DNA of 64,000 nucleotides from Paenibacillus sp. Soil750 (GCF_001428045.1 NZ_LMSD01000011.1:48669-112668); one strand, 5' to 3'. Positions 52,789-63,641 are shown, counted from the first letter of the stretch. Translations and numbers: made by a program. Notes: generated by a model from the sequence alone, not told the origin.

Positions 52789-53751
52789 ATGCTTGCACCA
52801 CATAAGGTTGTCCCCGGAACAAAAGTTAGGCCTTCGGCGGCCGAAAGAAAACGAATCGGCAAATTGCTCATTCGCGACCAATGGCTATATTACATGCTGC
52901 TGCCCGGCATTATTTATTTTATTTTGTTCAAATATTTGCCAATGTGGGGTGTCCTGATATCGTTTCAAAATTATCAGCCATTTCTCGGATTCTGGCATAG
53001 TGATTGGGTGGGCATGCAGCATTTCACCCGTTTTTTCGGGGAGCCAACGTTCTGGATGCTGCTTCGCAATACGATCGTGCTGGCGATGTACAATTTGGTT
53101 TTCTTCTTCCCGCTGCCGATCATTATCGCACTCCTGCTGAATGAGGTGCGCAAGGAAGCATTTAAACGTTTTGTTCAAACGATGATTTACATCCCGCATT
53201 TTTTTTCCTGGGTCGTAGTTGTCGGTATGGTCTATATGCTGTTTACCGTTGAAGGTGGGCTTGTTAACGAACTGATAGCTAAGGCAGGCGGCGAGAAAAT
53301 CAATTTCTTGATCAGCAGCGAATGGTTCCGTACGCTCATTATGTCTGAAGTGATCTGGAAGGAAACCGGCTGGGGCACGATTATTTTCCTAGCGGCACTC
53401 GCAGGGGTTGATCCGCAGTTATATGAGGCATCGAAAATAGACGGTGCTGGCCGTTGGCGACAGCTGTGGCATATTACACTGCCCGCGATTCGAAGTACAA
53501 TCGTTATTTTGTTCATTTTGCGACTCGGGCATTTTCTGGATACGGGCTTCGAACAAATTATTTTGATGCTAAATGCGTTGAATCGCGAAGTAGGCGAGGT
53601 TTTCGATACGTACGTATATTCTGTAGGTATTAATCAGTCTCAATTCAGCTACAGCACGGCGGTGGGTCTGTTTAAATCGCTTGTTGGCTTAGTGCTCGTT
53701 CTTGTAACGAACGCGCTCGCCAAAAAATTCGGGGAAGAGGGCATTTATTAA
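52789..53751 (+). CDS. LplB-type ABC sugar transporter permease
   Basis: About 320 residues with six membrane segments (LYYMLLPGIIYFILFKYLPM, NTIVLAMYNLVFFFPLPIII) and the EAA loop YEASKIDGAGRWRQLWHITL. The LPMWGVLISFQNYQPFLGFW stretch is typical of LplB/YtcP-family complexes of Paenibacillus. ATG 52789 follows AAGGAGGAGGAGCACC; the upstream in-frame ATG 52756 lies before that site. Forms a pair with the next permease. Confidence 0.93.
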   Translation: MLAPHKVVPGTKVRPSAAERKRIGKLLIRDQWLYYMLLPGIIYFILFKYLPMWGVLISFQNYQPFLGFWHSDWVGMQHFTRFFGEPTFWMLLRNTIVLAMYNLVFFFPLPIIIALLLNEVRKEAFKRFVQTMIYIPHFFSWVVVVGMVYMLFTVEGGLVNELIAKAGGEKINFLISSEWFRTLIMSEVIWKETGWGTIIFLAALAGVDPQLYEASKIDGAGRWRQLWHITLPAIRSTIVILFILRLGHFLDTGFEQIILMLNALNREVGEVFDTYVYSVGINQSQFSYSTAVGLFKSLVGLVLVLVTNALAKKFGEEGIY

Positions 53752-53772
53752 TGCCGAAAGGAGGGGATTTAT

Positions 53773-54645
53773 GTGGGCCGAAATCTAGGCAGTCGATTGT
53801 TCGATATGGCAAACTATGCATTCTTGCTGCTGCTCGGGTTGTTGACGGTCGTGCCGTTTCTTTATATGGTGCTCGGCTCGTTCGCTGCGCCTGAGGAATA
53901 TGCCAAACAGGGAATTGTTCTCATACCAACACAGTTCTCACTGTCGGCGTATACGTATATTTTTTCAACCGATACAATAATGCGAAGTCTACTTAACACA
54001 GTCATTATTACGATTGCCGGTACATTTATCAACATTGTGTTTACGTCTCTGATGGCTTATCCATTATCGCGCAAGGAGCTGCTTGGGCGCAGACCGGTTA
54101 TGCTGCTCATAATTTTCTCAATGTTGTTCAGCGGTGGGATGATCCCAACTTTTCTGATTGTCAAGGCGCTGGGGCTCACGAATACCTTATGGTCGCTGCT
54201 GCTTCCAGGTGCGATAAGCGCGTTCAATCTCATTATTTTGAAAAACTTTTTTCAACAAATGCCTGAAGGGCTAGAGGAATCAGCCAAAATAGACGGCTGC
54301 AATGACATGATGATATTATTCAGAATCATATTGCCGTTGTCGATGCCTGCCATAGCCACGTTTTCTCTGTTTTATGCGGTTGGGCATTGGAACTCATTCT
54401 TCTCAGCTATTCTATATATTAACGATACGACGAAATGGCCTATTCAGGTACTGTTGAGGCAGGTAGTCATTATGTCTGAAGGGGGTATCGGTGATTCAAG
54501 TCAAGTGAACGAAGCCGTTGCGCTTCCGCCCCAATCACTCAAAATGGCTGTTATCACCGTTTCGACACTGCCTATTCTGATCGTATATCCATTTTTACAA
54601 AAGCATTTTGCCAAAGGTGTATTGTTAGGCTCAGTTAAGGGTTAA
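53773..54645 (+). CDS. LplC/YtcP-type ABC sugar transporter permease
   Basis: 290 residues with six membrane segments (YAFLLLLGLLTVVPFLYMVL). The EAA loop is GLEESAKIDGCNDMMILFRI. The LFSGGMIPTFLIVKALGLTN segment is typical of LplC/YtcP. GTG start after AGGAGGGGATTTAT; the overlapping ATG at 53771 is out of frame. It starts 22 bp after the first permease. Confidence 0.93.
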   Translation: MGRNLGSRLFDMANYAFLLLLGLLTVVPFLYMVLGSFAAPEEYAKQGIVLIPTQFSLSAYTYIFSTDTIMRSLLNTVIITIAGTFINIVFTSLMAYPLSRKELLGRRPVMLLIIFSMLFSGGMIPTFLIVKALGLTNTLWSLLLPGAISAFNLIILKNFFQQMPEGLEESAKIDGCNDMMILFRIILPLSMPAIATFSLFYAVGHWNSFFSAILYINDTTKWPIQVLLRQVVIMSEGGIGDSSQVNEAVALPPQSLKMAVITVSTLPILIVYPFLQKHFAKGVLLGSVKG

Positions 54646-54680
54646 ATGATTGAACCATATAAAAGGGAGGCAAAAACAAG

Positions 54681-56204
54681 ATGGAAAGAAAAAAGATTGG
54701 GAATAGAGTGCGACTATGGGGTTTGGCATCTCTTGCTTTAACGACTTTCCTCGCGGGATGCGGGGAGCAAGGTGCGTCTCCGTCAACGAAAGCTCCAACG
54801 GCCACGGAGGCCGCAAAAGAGCCGCTCAAACTATCGATGATGAATATGTATTACTCGGCTGAGCCTCCAAAGGCTGATAACGAGGCGATCAAGCTAGTCG
54901 AGGCTCATACGAATACGAAGCTCGACATTACGTGGGTGCCCAATTCCGCATACAACGATAAAATCAATGCCACAATTGCGGGAGGCGAGCTGCCCAAAAT
55001 TATGATGATTGCGAGCAATAAGTCTTCGGGTATTGTTAATGCGGTTAAGTCCGGGATGTTCTGGGAGGTCGGGCCTTATTTAAAAGACTTTCCGAATCTT
55101 AGCAAGTTGAATCCGCTGGTGTTGAACAATATATCAGTAGATGGCAAGGTTTATGGTATTTACCGCAGTCGGCCTGTTGCCCGAGAAGGCATTATTTATC
55201 GTAAGGACTGGCTGGAAGCAGTAGGTCTTACTGAGCCCAAAACGATTGACGATTTTTACAATGTAGTGAAGGCGTTTGCAACGAAAGATCCAGACAAGAA
55301 TGGTAAAGCTGACACTTTCGGCATGTACGAGGGTAGGGGGATGAACGGCTTTCAGACCATTCTGAGCTGGTATGGCGGGCCAAATTTATACGGTGTGCAG
55401 GACGGCAAGGTGGTACCTGATTTTATGTCCAAAGAGTACATCGACGCACTCAAGCTGTATAAACGGATGTACGATGAGAAGCTAATCAATCTGGATTTCG
55501 CCGTCGTTCCTGGTACGAAACGTCAAGAGTCGATTAACCAGGGAAAAGCAGGACTCATTATCAGCACACTGGACGATGTAAACTCAGGCTTTAACGATTT
55601 GGTTAAGGCGAACCCAAGTGCGGTGCTTGACGTAGCCAGTCGGATTAATGGACCTAAAGGCGAACGGCTCATGCTGTACAACGGGGGTTATGTCGGCGTT
55701 TATATGTTCCCAAAGACGAGCATCAAAACCGAGCAGGAGCTGAAACAAATTCTTGGCTTTCTTGATAAGCTTGGTGACAAAAAAATGCAAAACCTGTTTG
55801 AATGGGGAATCGAAGGCAAGCATTATAAGGTGGAAAATGGCAAACCAGCTCGTCTTGACGGCAAGGCGTACGAAACGGATATTAGCTCCATTTATCAGCT
55901 TCGCTATGATGATGGAAGCCAAACCGATGCGGGAGAAGATGTGCCAATTGTCAAGAAGTATAAGCAAATGTTCCAGAAAAACACGGAAATTGCCGTCGCC
56001 AATCCAGCGGAATCATTCGAATCAGCAACGCTAGCGGAGAAGGGCTCTGAATTGACAAAAATAGTCCAAGATGCGCGAATCAAGTTTATTATGGGTAATA
56101 TTGACGAGGCTAGCTGGAACCAGGCGGTTGAGCAATGGCGTAAAAGCGGCGGTGATAAAGTTATTGAAGAATATACCGCACAATATAACAAGCAGAAAAA
56201 ATAA
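54681..56204 (+). CDS. LplA-type substrate-binding lipoprotein
   Basis: 507 residues, the usual length for LplA-type binding proteins. The signal peptide ends at the lipobox LAGC (TFLAGCGEQ), followed by a Ser/Thr/Ala linker. The mature part has TKLDITWVPNSAYNDKINAT, DWLEAVGLTEPKTIDDFYNV and DPDKNGKADTFGMYEGRG, a calcium-site-like pattern common in this group. Ribosome site AAAAGGGAGGCAAAAACAAG. It is the third transporter gene; no ATPase is encoded nearby. Confidence 0.93.
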   Translation: MERKKIGNRVRLWGLASLALTTFLAGCGEQGASPSTKAPTATEAAKEPLKLSMMNMYYSAEPPKADNEAIKLVEAHTNTKLDITWVPNSAYNDKINATIAGGELPKIMMIASNKSSGIVNAVKSGMFWEVGPYLKDFPNLSKLNPLVLNNISVDGKVYGIYRSRPVAREGIIYRKDWLEAVGLTEPKTIDDFYNVVKAFATKDPDKNGKADTFGMYEGRGMNGFQTILSWYGGPNLYGVQDGKVVPDFMSKEYIDALKLYKRMYDEKLINLDFAVVPGTKRQESINQGKAGLIISTLDDVNSGFNDLVKANPSAVLDVASRINGPKGERLMLYNGGYVGVYMFPKTSIKTEQELKQILGFLDKLGDKKMQNLFEWGIEGKHYKVENGKPARLDGKAYETDISSIYQLRYDDGSQTDAGEDVPIVKKYKQMFQKNTEIAVANPAESFESATLAEKGSELTKIVQDARIKFIMGNIDEASWNQAVEQWRKSGGDKVIEEYTAQYNKQKK

Positions 56205-56317
56205 GCGTTAGTGAATCGCAAGACGAGACAGTCGTATCTGCGTTACAATGGAAACACTGACTCCAGCTGAACGCGGGAGCTTACAACAAGTTGCTGTCTT
56301 ATGGAGGTTGATCTTTA

Positions 56318-58579
56318 ATGAAAATCCGTTCACCCCGTTTTTTGATAAAGCTGTTCTTATTCAGTTTGGCTTTGGGCACACTGCCTGTCCTCTTGCTTGG
56401 TGTACTGTCGTACAATAAGTCGTCTGCTATGATCGAGGATAAAGTGGCGAAAGGAAACCAACTGAATTTGCAGCAAACACAGCAACGGGTGGAACAGATT
56501 CTCCGGGCAGCTGACACCTCGGCCACTCATTTCATTAATTCAGCGCTGGTCGTCAGCGCGATAAATATGAAGCTTGCACCGGAACAGTTCGAAACGGTTA
56601 ACGGCTTGCTTCAGGGGCTGCATCAGTTGCAAAGCTTCGAGCTTGGGATCGATGATATCGTGCTTGCCAGCTTCAATCAGGGGTGGGTGCTCGATAATAA
56701 TACAGAGGTATTATCGTTGTCGGATTATCGCAATGCCGAGCTGATTGAGCGGTATAAGCGGGATAGCAAATCCACATTCTGGGCCCCGTCGGTGTCTGGC
56801 GATCAAGTACATTTGGTGAAAAAGCTGCCTTTACATTCGCTGAATCCGTCGGGGTTGCTCATTGTCAAATTTCGGAGTGCAGAGCTTGCTCGCTTGCTAG
56901 CTGGCAGCAATGAGCTTGGTGAGGCAATGATCGTCAGTGAAACAGGTGGGTTGCTTGCTCACAGCGACCTCTCTGCGATTTCGCAGACAGCCGGGTACGA
57001 GGAAGCGCTGCGGATTGTGCGTACTAGCGAGGAACCGGTTGGAAGTTTCCGTACGACTGGTAATAATCATTCCGCAGTGGTCTATCGGAAATCCGCATAT
57101 ACGGGTTGGGCTTATGTATCTATTGCATCTGTCGATCTTATCACACAAGATTCGAAGGCCATTGAGTGGTACACCTACACCATTTGTTTCATTATTTTAG
57201 TCATAACGTTAGCTTTGTCTTGGCTTGGGGCGAGCCGGATGTACCGTCCGATCAACCGGCTTTACCGTGATTTACAGGCTGAGCCGGAGCTTAAGCCAAT
57301 TGGCAGTTCCGACGAAATTGGCTATATTGGCAGCCAGGTGAGGAATATTCTGGGTGTGCAAAGCAACTTGAAAAATATCGTTGAGCGGCAGCGGGTCCAA
57401 TTGGAAGAGCTGTTTATGATCAAGCTTTACGAAGGCGAGTTGGCACAGCGTGAAATCAGTGAGAAACTTACCGCTTTCAAGTGGGATCGGAAGTGGACGC
57501 AAGTGTGCGTCATTGCAGTACAAATTGATGCGTTACGCGATACACGCTATGAAGAGATAGATGAGGATTTACTGCTTTTCTCCATTAATAATATGGCGGA
57601 GGAGCTTATACCGCTGCAGCGGAGATTGAAGCCTGTCGTCATGCACCGTAAGCAGGTCATGCTGATTGGATGTGCAGCAGGTGAGGAGAACAATTTTAAG
57701 CAGATAGTCAATGATCTGTGCGCTGAAATAAAGCAAAAGGTGGCGCAATTTCTGGAGTTGAGCGTTACCTTGGGAGTCAGCCGGTTTTATGGAACGATTA
57801 GCGATGCCCGGTCCGCTTATGAGGATGCCAACGAAGCACTGAAATATGCGATTCGTATGGAGCCGGGCTCCGTTATTTATATTGAAGATGCTGAGCCAGA
57901 GGGAACACAATTAGATCGGTTTCCCGTGACGCTGGAAAGGGAGCTGCTCGATGCCATCAAGCTGGCCGATGAAGAACTGGCCAATGAGCGGTTGTCCGCA
58001 TATTTGCAGAGTGTCTTCCAAGAGAAAGTCAGCCATCGTGAATATTTCGTGACACTAACATCGCTGCTGCTTGCACTTGTACGTCTGAAACAGACGTTAG
58101 GCGACGAGAAAGAAGCTGTATTTGAGGGCGAGAAATCATTGATAGACGAGCTGTACAATTTGAAGACGGTGAGAGAGGTGGAACAGTGGTTTGGGCAAAC
58201 GCTGATCCACCCCCTTATAAACCGTTTGGAAGGCCTGAGAAAAAAGCAATATGCTCGTATATCCGACCAAATGCTCGCTATGATTCACAATGAGGCGGAA
58301 ACAGAGCTATCGCTCGACGTCTGTGCTGCAAGGCTTGGCTATCATCCCGACTATATCCGTGGTGTGTTCCGTAAGGAGGTTGGTGTTAACTTCAGCGAAT
58401 ATTTATCTGATTATCGGCTTAAGCAGGCAAAAGAGCTGCTAACCGATACAGAGTTGAAAATCACCGACATTGCAGAAAAACTGCACTACACGAATCCACA
58501 AAATTTTATTCGCTATTTTCGCAAGCAGGAAGGAATGACACCTGGACAATACCGTGATTTGCAAAGGAAAAAGGAGTGA
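56318..58579 (+). CDS. Transmembrane AraC-family regulator with Cache-like sensor
   Basis: 753 residues. TM1 (KLFLFSLALGTLPVLLLGVL) near residue 15 and TM2 (YTICFIILVITLALSWLG) near 290 bracket an extracytoplasmic dCache-like sensor. A HAMP-like and helical linker follows, then a GGDEF-like degenerate region (VTLGVSRFYGTISDARSAYE) as in related YesN proteins. The C-terminus is a double HTH (LSLDVCAARLGYHPDYIRGV; ITDIAEKLHYTNPQNFIRYF). It sits between the transporter and the large secreted protein and probably activates both on sensing the released sugar. Confidence 0.92.
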   Translation: MKIRSPRFLIKLFLFSLALGTLPVLLLGVLSYNKSSAMIEDKVAKGNQLNLQQTQQRVEQILRAADTSATHFINSALVVSAINMKLAPEQFETVNGLLQGLHQLQSFELGIDDIVLASFNQGWVLDNNTEVLSLSDYRNAELIERYKRDSKSTFWAPSVSGDQVHLVKKLPLHSLNPSGLLIVKFRSAELARLLAGSNELGEAMIVSETGGLLAHSDLSAISQTAGYEEALRIVRTSEEPVGSFRTTGNNHSAVVYRKSAYTGWAYVSIASVDLITQDSKAIEWYTYTICFIILVITLALSWLGASRMYRPINRLYRDLQAEPELKPIGSSDEIGYIGSQVRNILGVQSNLKNIVERQRVQLEELFMIKLYEGELAQREISEKLTAFKWDRKWTQVCVIAVQIDALRDTRYEEIDEDLLLFSINNMAEELIPLQRRLKPVVMHRKQVMLIGCAAGEENNFKQIVNDLCAEIKQKVAQFLELSVTLGVSRFYGTISDARSAYEDANEALKYAIRMEPGSVIYIEDAEPEGTQLDRFPVTLERELLDAIKLADEELANERLSAYLQSVFQEKVSHREYFVTLTSLLLALVRLKQTLGDEKEAVFEGEKSLIDELYNLKTVREVEQWFGQTLIHPLINRLEGLRKKQYARISDQMLAMIHNEAETELSLDVCAARLGYHPDYIRGVFRKEVGVNFSEYLSDYRLKQAKELLTDTELKITDIAEKLHYTNPQNFIRYFRKQEGMTPGQYRDLQRKKE

Positions 58580-58586
58580 TCAATTG

Positions 58587-61500
58587 ATGATCAATAAACG
58601 AATTGGCAAACCCCAGGCTCACATGTCTACGTTCTCTCGGGCCGCTAAAAGGGGTCTCGCACTTACGGCCATCTGTTCTATGCTCTGGTCGAGTCTTGTA
58701 GCCATTGGAGTTTCAACCCCTGCTGCATTGGCAGATACACCTCCTCGTGCTGCTATTATTCGCGATGGAACGACATATGCGCTGGATTTCAACAGTGGCA
58801 CGATGTCGAACGGAACCTATAACGATGGTGTACGTAATGCGTTCAAATTTGCTGGAGACACGGCGAATGTAGCCTTGTCGGGGGGAGAGTTGGCAGTCAG
58901 TCCTGTTACCGCATCTACAGTGGGTGTTTTCGACTACGGCTTCACGAATGTCCCTGAGCATAAATACAGTGACTTTGAAGCTTCATTCGATATGACGGTG
59001 ACTCAGCGCGAATTAAACCGTCAGCTTGGCGTTCAATTCCAGAAGAATGGCTGGAGCGATGGTTGGGATGCTCAGCTCAAAGCGCATGTAACCTTTGATG
59101 CCAAAATGAATTTGTTCGAAGGCTCGACTTCAATTGCTAATACGGATGGGAACAAATACAGAGGCTTGAAGGAGTACGGGATGCCGGGATTGAACCGGGA
59201 TACGTTGCCGTGGGGGACATTCCGGATGAAGCTATCGGCTGAGGGGAATCGAATTCGCGCCTATGTGAACAACGCAACTGTGCCGATTATCGATGTAACA
59301 CGTGGCTCGGCAATAAGTGAAGGATTTATCGGTGTGTTTGCCAATGCTGCTACCGGATTTCGCATGGATAATTTTGTGTTTAATCGTCTTCTTCCTGTAT
59401 CAGATCGGGAGCAAGTCAGACTTGTGGGTGATACAAACGGCTTTTATATCTTTATTCCGGAACTAAATGAGAGCGTTTCCAAATTTAATATACGCTACCG
59501 CAATGTAACGGATGGAACCGCTGCGCAGCTCAGTGTTTATAATGGCGAACGCGGCAGCTATGCACGGATTGGCGGTTTGACTGCCGGCAAAGATTACAGT
59601 GTCGAGCTGTTACCGGTTTACACAAGTGATCGTACACTTGTCGATACCGAGCTGACCATGTACCAGGGTGCAACAGTTCATGTAGGCAATCCGTTACAGA
59701 CACAGCTATCGCTGTCAGCTGGTGAAACGTTTTATGGAGCATCCAAATCGATTGATTACTCGGTCATTGGCGCAGATGCAATCCGCTACACTCTCGACGG
59801 CTCTGAACCGAATTTAACCCATGGGACGGAAGTGACTGGCGATACCATTTTTAACGGATCGCTGACGCTCGACCATACTGCCACGCTGAAAGCCGTAGCC
59901 ATTCAGGACGGTCAGATCAAGGCGAGCAAACAAGAGACGTATGTGGCTGGCGCGAATCCTGTTACCATGTCTGCCTCCCAAGTTTTTTATGACAGTCTCC
60001 CAGTTTCAGTAGCATCCAGTTATGCCGATGCGATTATATATACGCTAAACGGAACGACTCCACAATACAATGCGGCGACCGATACGGCTGCCAACGGTAT
60101 GATGGTCAGCGGTGCTGCAGCTAATATTACCGTAACAGATTCCGTCTATATGCAAGCACTGGCGGTCAGGGGTGGTGTAGCCGGAGCTGTGATTCGTTCA
60201 GCTACGTATACAAAAGTCGCTTTGAATAGCGGACTGGTTACGTCTTGGGATTTTACAAGCCATACTGTTCTCCATGCGGAGGAGCAGGATGAGCTGTATG
60301 GCAAAAACTCTGCTCCGTGGAGTAACCTTCTTGGCTGGGACGTGAATTCTGATAAGGGCGTCTACGCCAATCATATTGTTACAGACAACGTGTACCGCGA
60401 TGTGAACGGCGTGCATCTGTTCACGACATCGGAGCCGATTCAGTCTACGACATCCAATCCGAATTTTTATCTGGATACGCATGATGCTGGCCTGCAGCCG
60501 ATTCCATCGGCTTACCGATACGTCAGTGTATGGCTGAAGGCGAATCATACGGCGAATGCCGCTATTTATTTTGCCACGGATGCAGGAGCAGATACGAATA
60601 AGTTGAGCGAATCACGTAAAGTGGCGTTTCGTAATACGGCGGCTGAGACGCCGGAGTTTCAGCGCTATATTATCGATATGGGGGATAATCCTGGTTGGAC
60701 AGGAAATATTACAAAGCTGCGCATCGACCCGATGGCCACTTATCCAAGCATGAAGAATGGCATTGAAATTGTTGTGAAGGAGATTTCGCTGCTTCGCAAG
60801 CAGGATCTTCCAGCTGAAATCCGTCTGACGAAGTTTCAATCTTCTCCTCACGAAATTGTATCACCAGGCGACCATTTTCAGGTTGAGGCGGTGCTTGAAA
60901 ATATTGGCGCGGACGCTTCAGGGATCTCCATCCAACTGGATGCCCCTGACTTCGTGGAGGTGACAAGGGTATCTCCGGCACCGGGGACGACGCTCGCTTC
61001 AGGGCAAACGCTTCAACTTGTGTATGACGTAACGGTTACAGGCACAGGCGCCGGAGGCATAGGGCTGACAGTGACGGGCAGCGGTCTCCCGACAACCAGG
61101 GACACGGCGCGATTGTTCAGCGTGGCGAACTCGCTTCCGGAGAGCGGGCAGCCGGATGATCTCATCCTCGGCGATGCAGACAAACGGCTCGTATTTCCGT
61201 CGCCAGCTTCGACAGGGCTTGGCGGTTATGGTTTCGGTTGGTTGGAAGCGAAACGTGCAGGAGCTTGGGTACGCATAGCCGTACTGCCTTCGCTTGGCAG
61301 CGTGCAGCAGATCGTTTACGGTGATCAGTTGGCCGTCCGAGAGCTTTATGCACCAGCACCGGACCCAGAGTCGGATGGCAACTTCGTGGTGTCATTCACC
61401 GATCCAGAAGGAGCGGCATGGAGCGGCAGCATAAGCATTACATCAGATGTGTATGGAGACTTTCAGCTCACCCACACATTGCAAGCTAACTATCTGCGGC

Positions 61501-63626
61501 AAATTGCTGCAATCGTCGGTCCCACGTTATTGTTAGGAGAAGCGGGAATTGCATCTGTGGATCCGCAGCAGAAGGTGATTACCTCGACCTCGTCAACAAC
61601 AGGGGATTACGTAAATGAAGCTTTGTTCCCAGGTTTGGAATGGCTTGACGATCACAATCTGAACAACCGTTCTTCGGATACACAGGCGGTTTTGAATTCG
61701 TCAGATGCGTTCCGTTATGTGCCTCATCCGCGTAAAATTACCGTCCCATTGATGGCGCTGCGCAAAGGAGGCATTTCATTCGGGCTGATGTGGGACGCTC
61801 GGCAGTCATGGGACGGTGTACACGATCAACCTGCGGCATTTTTCGCGCTGCCTAACCGTCTGGAGCGAGGGGAAGATACGGTGTCTGCGAAGCTAAGCTT
61901 ATTCATCCCGTCTGTTCTTAACGGGGTTAACGAAAATGCCACAATTGCCACGGGTATACCTGCCTATTACGAGCAGGTGACGGCTAATGCCAATAACGAA
62001 AATCCAGTGCGTCAGCCGTACTCCTTGCCAGCAGCGCAACCTATATCGCTGCATTCGAGGTTGTTCGTGTCGCATGATACGGAAATTTCGTCGACAGTGG
62101 GGCGATGGATCAGGACGTATGGACTACCTGAACCTCTTGCGTATGCAAGCGGAACGATGCAGAAAGAAAGCAAAGCCCTGCTCGGCAGCTTCGAGAATTT
62201 ATGGCTGCCTGAGCAGAATCAATGGATGAACCGGATCGGTCCAACCGCCACGCCTATCATTACGTCTGCTTTTGTCATGCCATATGCGGTGCTTGGGCCT
62301 TATGGTGATGCCAAGAGGAGGACACTAGCTGAGCAGCGTGTACAAACCGCAATGAATCAAATCGGCACGAATTATTCCACATATGGATATATATTGCCGT
62401 TTTACTTGGATGGTATCGCTGTTAAAACGATGGAAGCACTTCAAACCATAAACGTTGATTCATTAGTCGCTTCGGCTAAACTTGTAAATCCCTCTAGTGT
62501 TACAGCGGGCGTATATTGGGATTATCAAACCTATATCCAGAAAAAAGGCTTTCCTGTCAGCGCCTATATGGGTGCACCTAATGAAGTGACGCCAGGCTCA
62601 AACGCCGAGTTTGCTTTCAAAATGCTGCGTCAAGCCCGTATGACCGGAAATGTCAATGCTTCGGTTTATGGCAAGGCAGCGATTGATTACATGAACTCGA
62701 GTTTCACCTTGCCACGGGGCTCACAGTCTTGGGAGCTGCGGAACATGATTCCAGAGCTAGAAACAGCTGCCTTCGCCGTTCGCGCTAACGTTGAGGCCTA
62801 TCAAATCACAGGGCTTGCTGCATACTTGGCGTACGCCAGACAATGGGCCGATCGCGGATTGCCATTCATATATGTATGGGATGATGGCAGCTACGGAATC
62901 AGTAAGAGCAACGGTGAAGGAGGGGAGTTTGGGAGTCATACGTTTATGCGCTATGGCGCTCTTGCCGCTTTCGGGCAGTCGATTTATCGAAGCGACGGTA
63001 AGCCGCTGCCAGGTACTTGGTTCGGCCGTCCAGTCCAGTGGTCAGGACATGATTATGGGATTGCGCTGTTAGAGTTGGAAGCAGCGATGAAGCAGCAGGG
63101 AAGCTGGAACAGCTATATACAGAATGGCGGGGTTGATTATCATAAAGTTAGCCTGGGGCTATCCGTCAGCGGCTCACGCCAGACAACGGCAGCCGATGCT
63201 GAGTATCCTCGTCATCTATATGATGCGACCAGTCTTTTGAAATGGGAAACGTCCGATTATTTATATCCCAATTACCAAGGCGCTGAACTACTTGGCAAGC
63301 TGCTTGGTTCGAAAACAAGCCCGCAGACCGTAAAAACAACCTTCGGCGCTAAAGAGATTCGTGTCAGCGCTGCGGCGGATGTGAAGTCAGTGACCCCTCA
63401 AACGAATGAACTACAACTTAAATTAGGTTTTGAAGAGCCTGGTGACTACACGATACTTGTTCAAGGCACTTCTGTCATAGGCGGAGCCACAGTCGTTGAA
63501 GGTACGGCTCAAATGGTTTCATTCGCTGCCCGTTCTGGTAGTGGGCTAGGGGAGATTCATCTCCGCGTAGTGGCTGAGGGGAGTTCTGAAACCGTGCTGA
63601 GACTCACGTCAGTAACTTGGAAGTAA
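58587..63626 (+). CDS. Very large secreted multidomain carbohydrate-active protein
   Basis: 1679 residues. An export signal ends near TPAALA-D (about residue 48). Next comes a LamG-like beta-sandwich (about 60-270), two chitobiase/FN3-like modules (IRYTLDGSEPNLTHGTEV; IIYTLNGTTPQYNAATD), a galactose-binding-like module (about 545-745), a CARDB-like module (VSPGDHFQVEAVLENIGADA), a beta-rich block, a predicted (alpha/alpha)6 region (NQWMNRIGPTATPIITSAFV to FGSHTFMRYGALAAFG) and a C-terminal beta domain. I cannot assign a CAZy family; a lyase or glycosidase on a complex plant polysaccharide is plausible. ATG 58587 follows AAAGGAGTGATCAATTG, 7 bp after the regulator gene. Confidence 0.85.
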   Translation: MINKRIGKPQAHMSTFSRAAKRGLALTAICSMLWSSLVAIGVSTPAALADTPPRAAIIRDGTTYALDFNSGTMSNGTYNDGVRNAFKFAGDTANVALSGGELAVSPVTASTVGVFDYGFTNVPEHKYSDFEASFDMTVTQRELNRQLGVQFQKNGWSDGWDAQLKAHVTFDAKMNLFEGSTSIANTDGNKYRGLKEYGMPGLNRDTLPWGTFRMKLSAEGNRIRAYVNNATVPIIDVTRGSAISEGFIGVFANAATGFRMDNFVFNRLLPVSDREQVRLVGDTNGFYIFIPELNESVSKFNIRYRNVTDGTAAQLSVYNGERGSYARIGGLTAGKDYSVELLPVYTSDRTLVDTELTMYQGATVHVGNPLQTQLSLSAGETFYGASKSIDYSVIGADAIRYTLDGSEPNLTHGTEVTGDTIFNGSLTLDHTATLKAVAIQDGQIKASKQETYVAGANPVTMSASQVFYDSLPVSVASSYADAIIYTLNGTTPQYNAATDTAANGMMVSGAAANITVTDSVYMQALAVRGGVAGAVIRSATYTKVALNSGLVTSWDFTSHTVLHAEEQDELYGKNSAPWSNLLGWDVNSDKGVYANHIVTDNVYRDVNGVHLFTTSEPIQSTTSNPNFYLDTHDAGLQPIPSAYRYVSVWLKANHTANAAIYFATDAGADTNKLSESRKVAFRNTAAETPEFQRYIIDMGDNPGWTGNITKLRIDPMATYPSMKNGIEIVVKEISLLRKQDLPAEIRLTKFQSSPHEIVSPGDHFQVEAVLENIGADASGISIQLDAPDFVEVTRVSPAPGTTLASGQTLQLVYDVTVTGTGAGGIGLTVTGSGLPTTRDTARLFSVANSLPESGQPDDLILGDADKRLVFPSPASTGLGGYGFGWLEAKRAGAWVRIAVLPSLGSVQQIVYGDQLAVRELYAPAPDPESDGNFVVSFTDPEGAAWSGSISITSDVYGDFQLTHTLQANYLRQIAAIVGPTLLLGEAGIASVDPQQKVITSTSSTTGDYVNEALFPGLEWLDDHNLNNRSSDTQAVLNSSDAFRYVPHPRKITVPLMALRKGGISFGLMWDARQSWDGVHDQPAAFFALPNRLERGEDTVSAKLSLFIPSVLNGVNENATIATGIPAYYEQVTANANNENPVRQPYSLPAAQPISLHSRLFVSHDTEISSTVGRWIRTYGLPEPLAYASGTMQKESKALLGSFENLWLPEQNQWMNRIGPTATPIITSAFVMPYAVLGPYGDAKRRTLAEQRVQTAMNQIGTNYSTYGYILPFYLDGIAVKTMEALQTINVDSLVASAKLVNPSSVTAGVYWDYQTYIQKKGFPVSAYMGAPNEVTPGSNAEFAFKMLRQARMTGNVNASVYGKAAIDYMNSSFTLPRGSQSWELRNMIPELETAAFAVRANVEAYQITGLAAYLAYARQWADRGLPFIYVWDDGSYGISKSNGEGGEFGSHTFMRYGALAAFGQSIYRSDGKPLPGTWFGRPVQWSGHDYGIALLELEAAMKQQGSWNSYIQNGGVDYHKVSLGLSVSGSRQTTAADAEYPRHLYDATSLLKWETSDYLYPNYQGAELLGKLLGSKTSPQTVKTTFGAKEIRVSAAADVKSVTPQTNELQLKLGFEEPGDYTILVQGTSVIGGATVVEGTAQMVSFAARSGSGLGEIHLRVVAEGSSETVLRLTSVTWK

Positions 63627-63641
63627 GTTGTATTCTTACAA

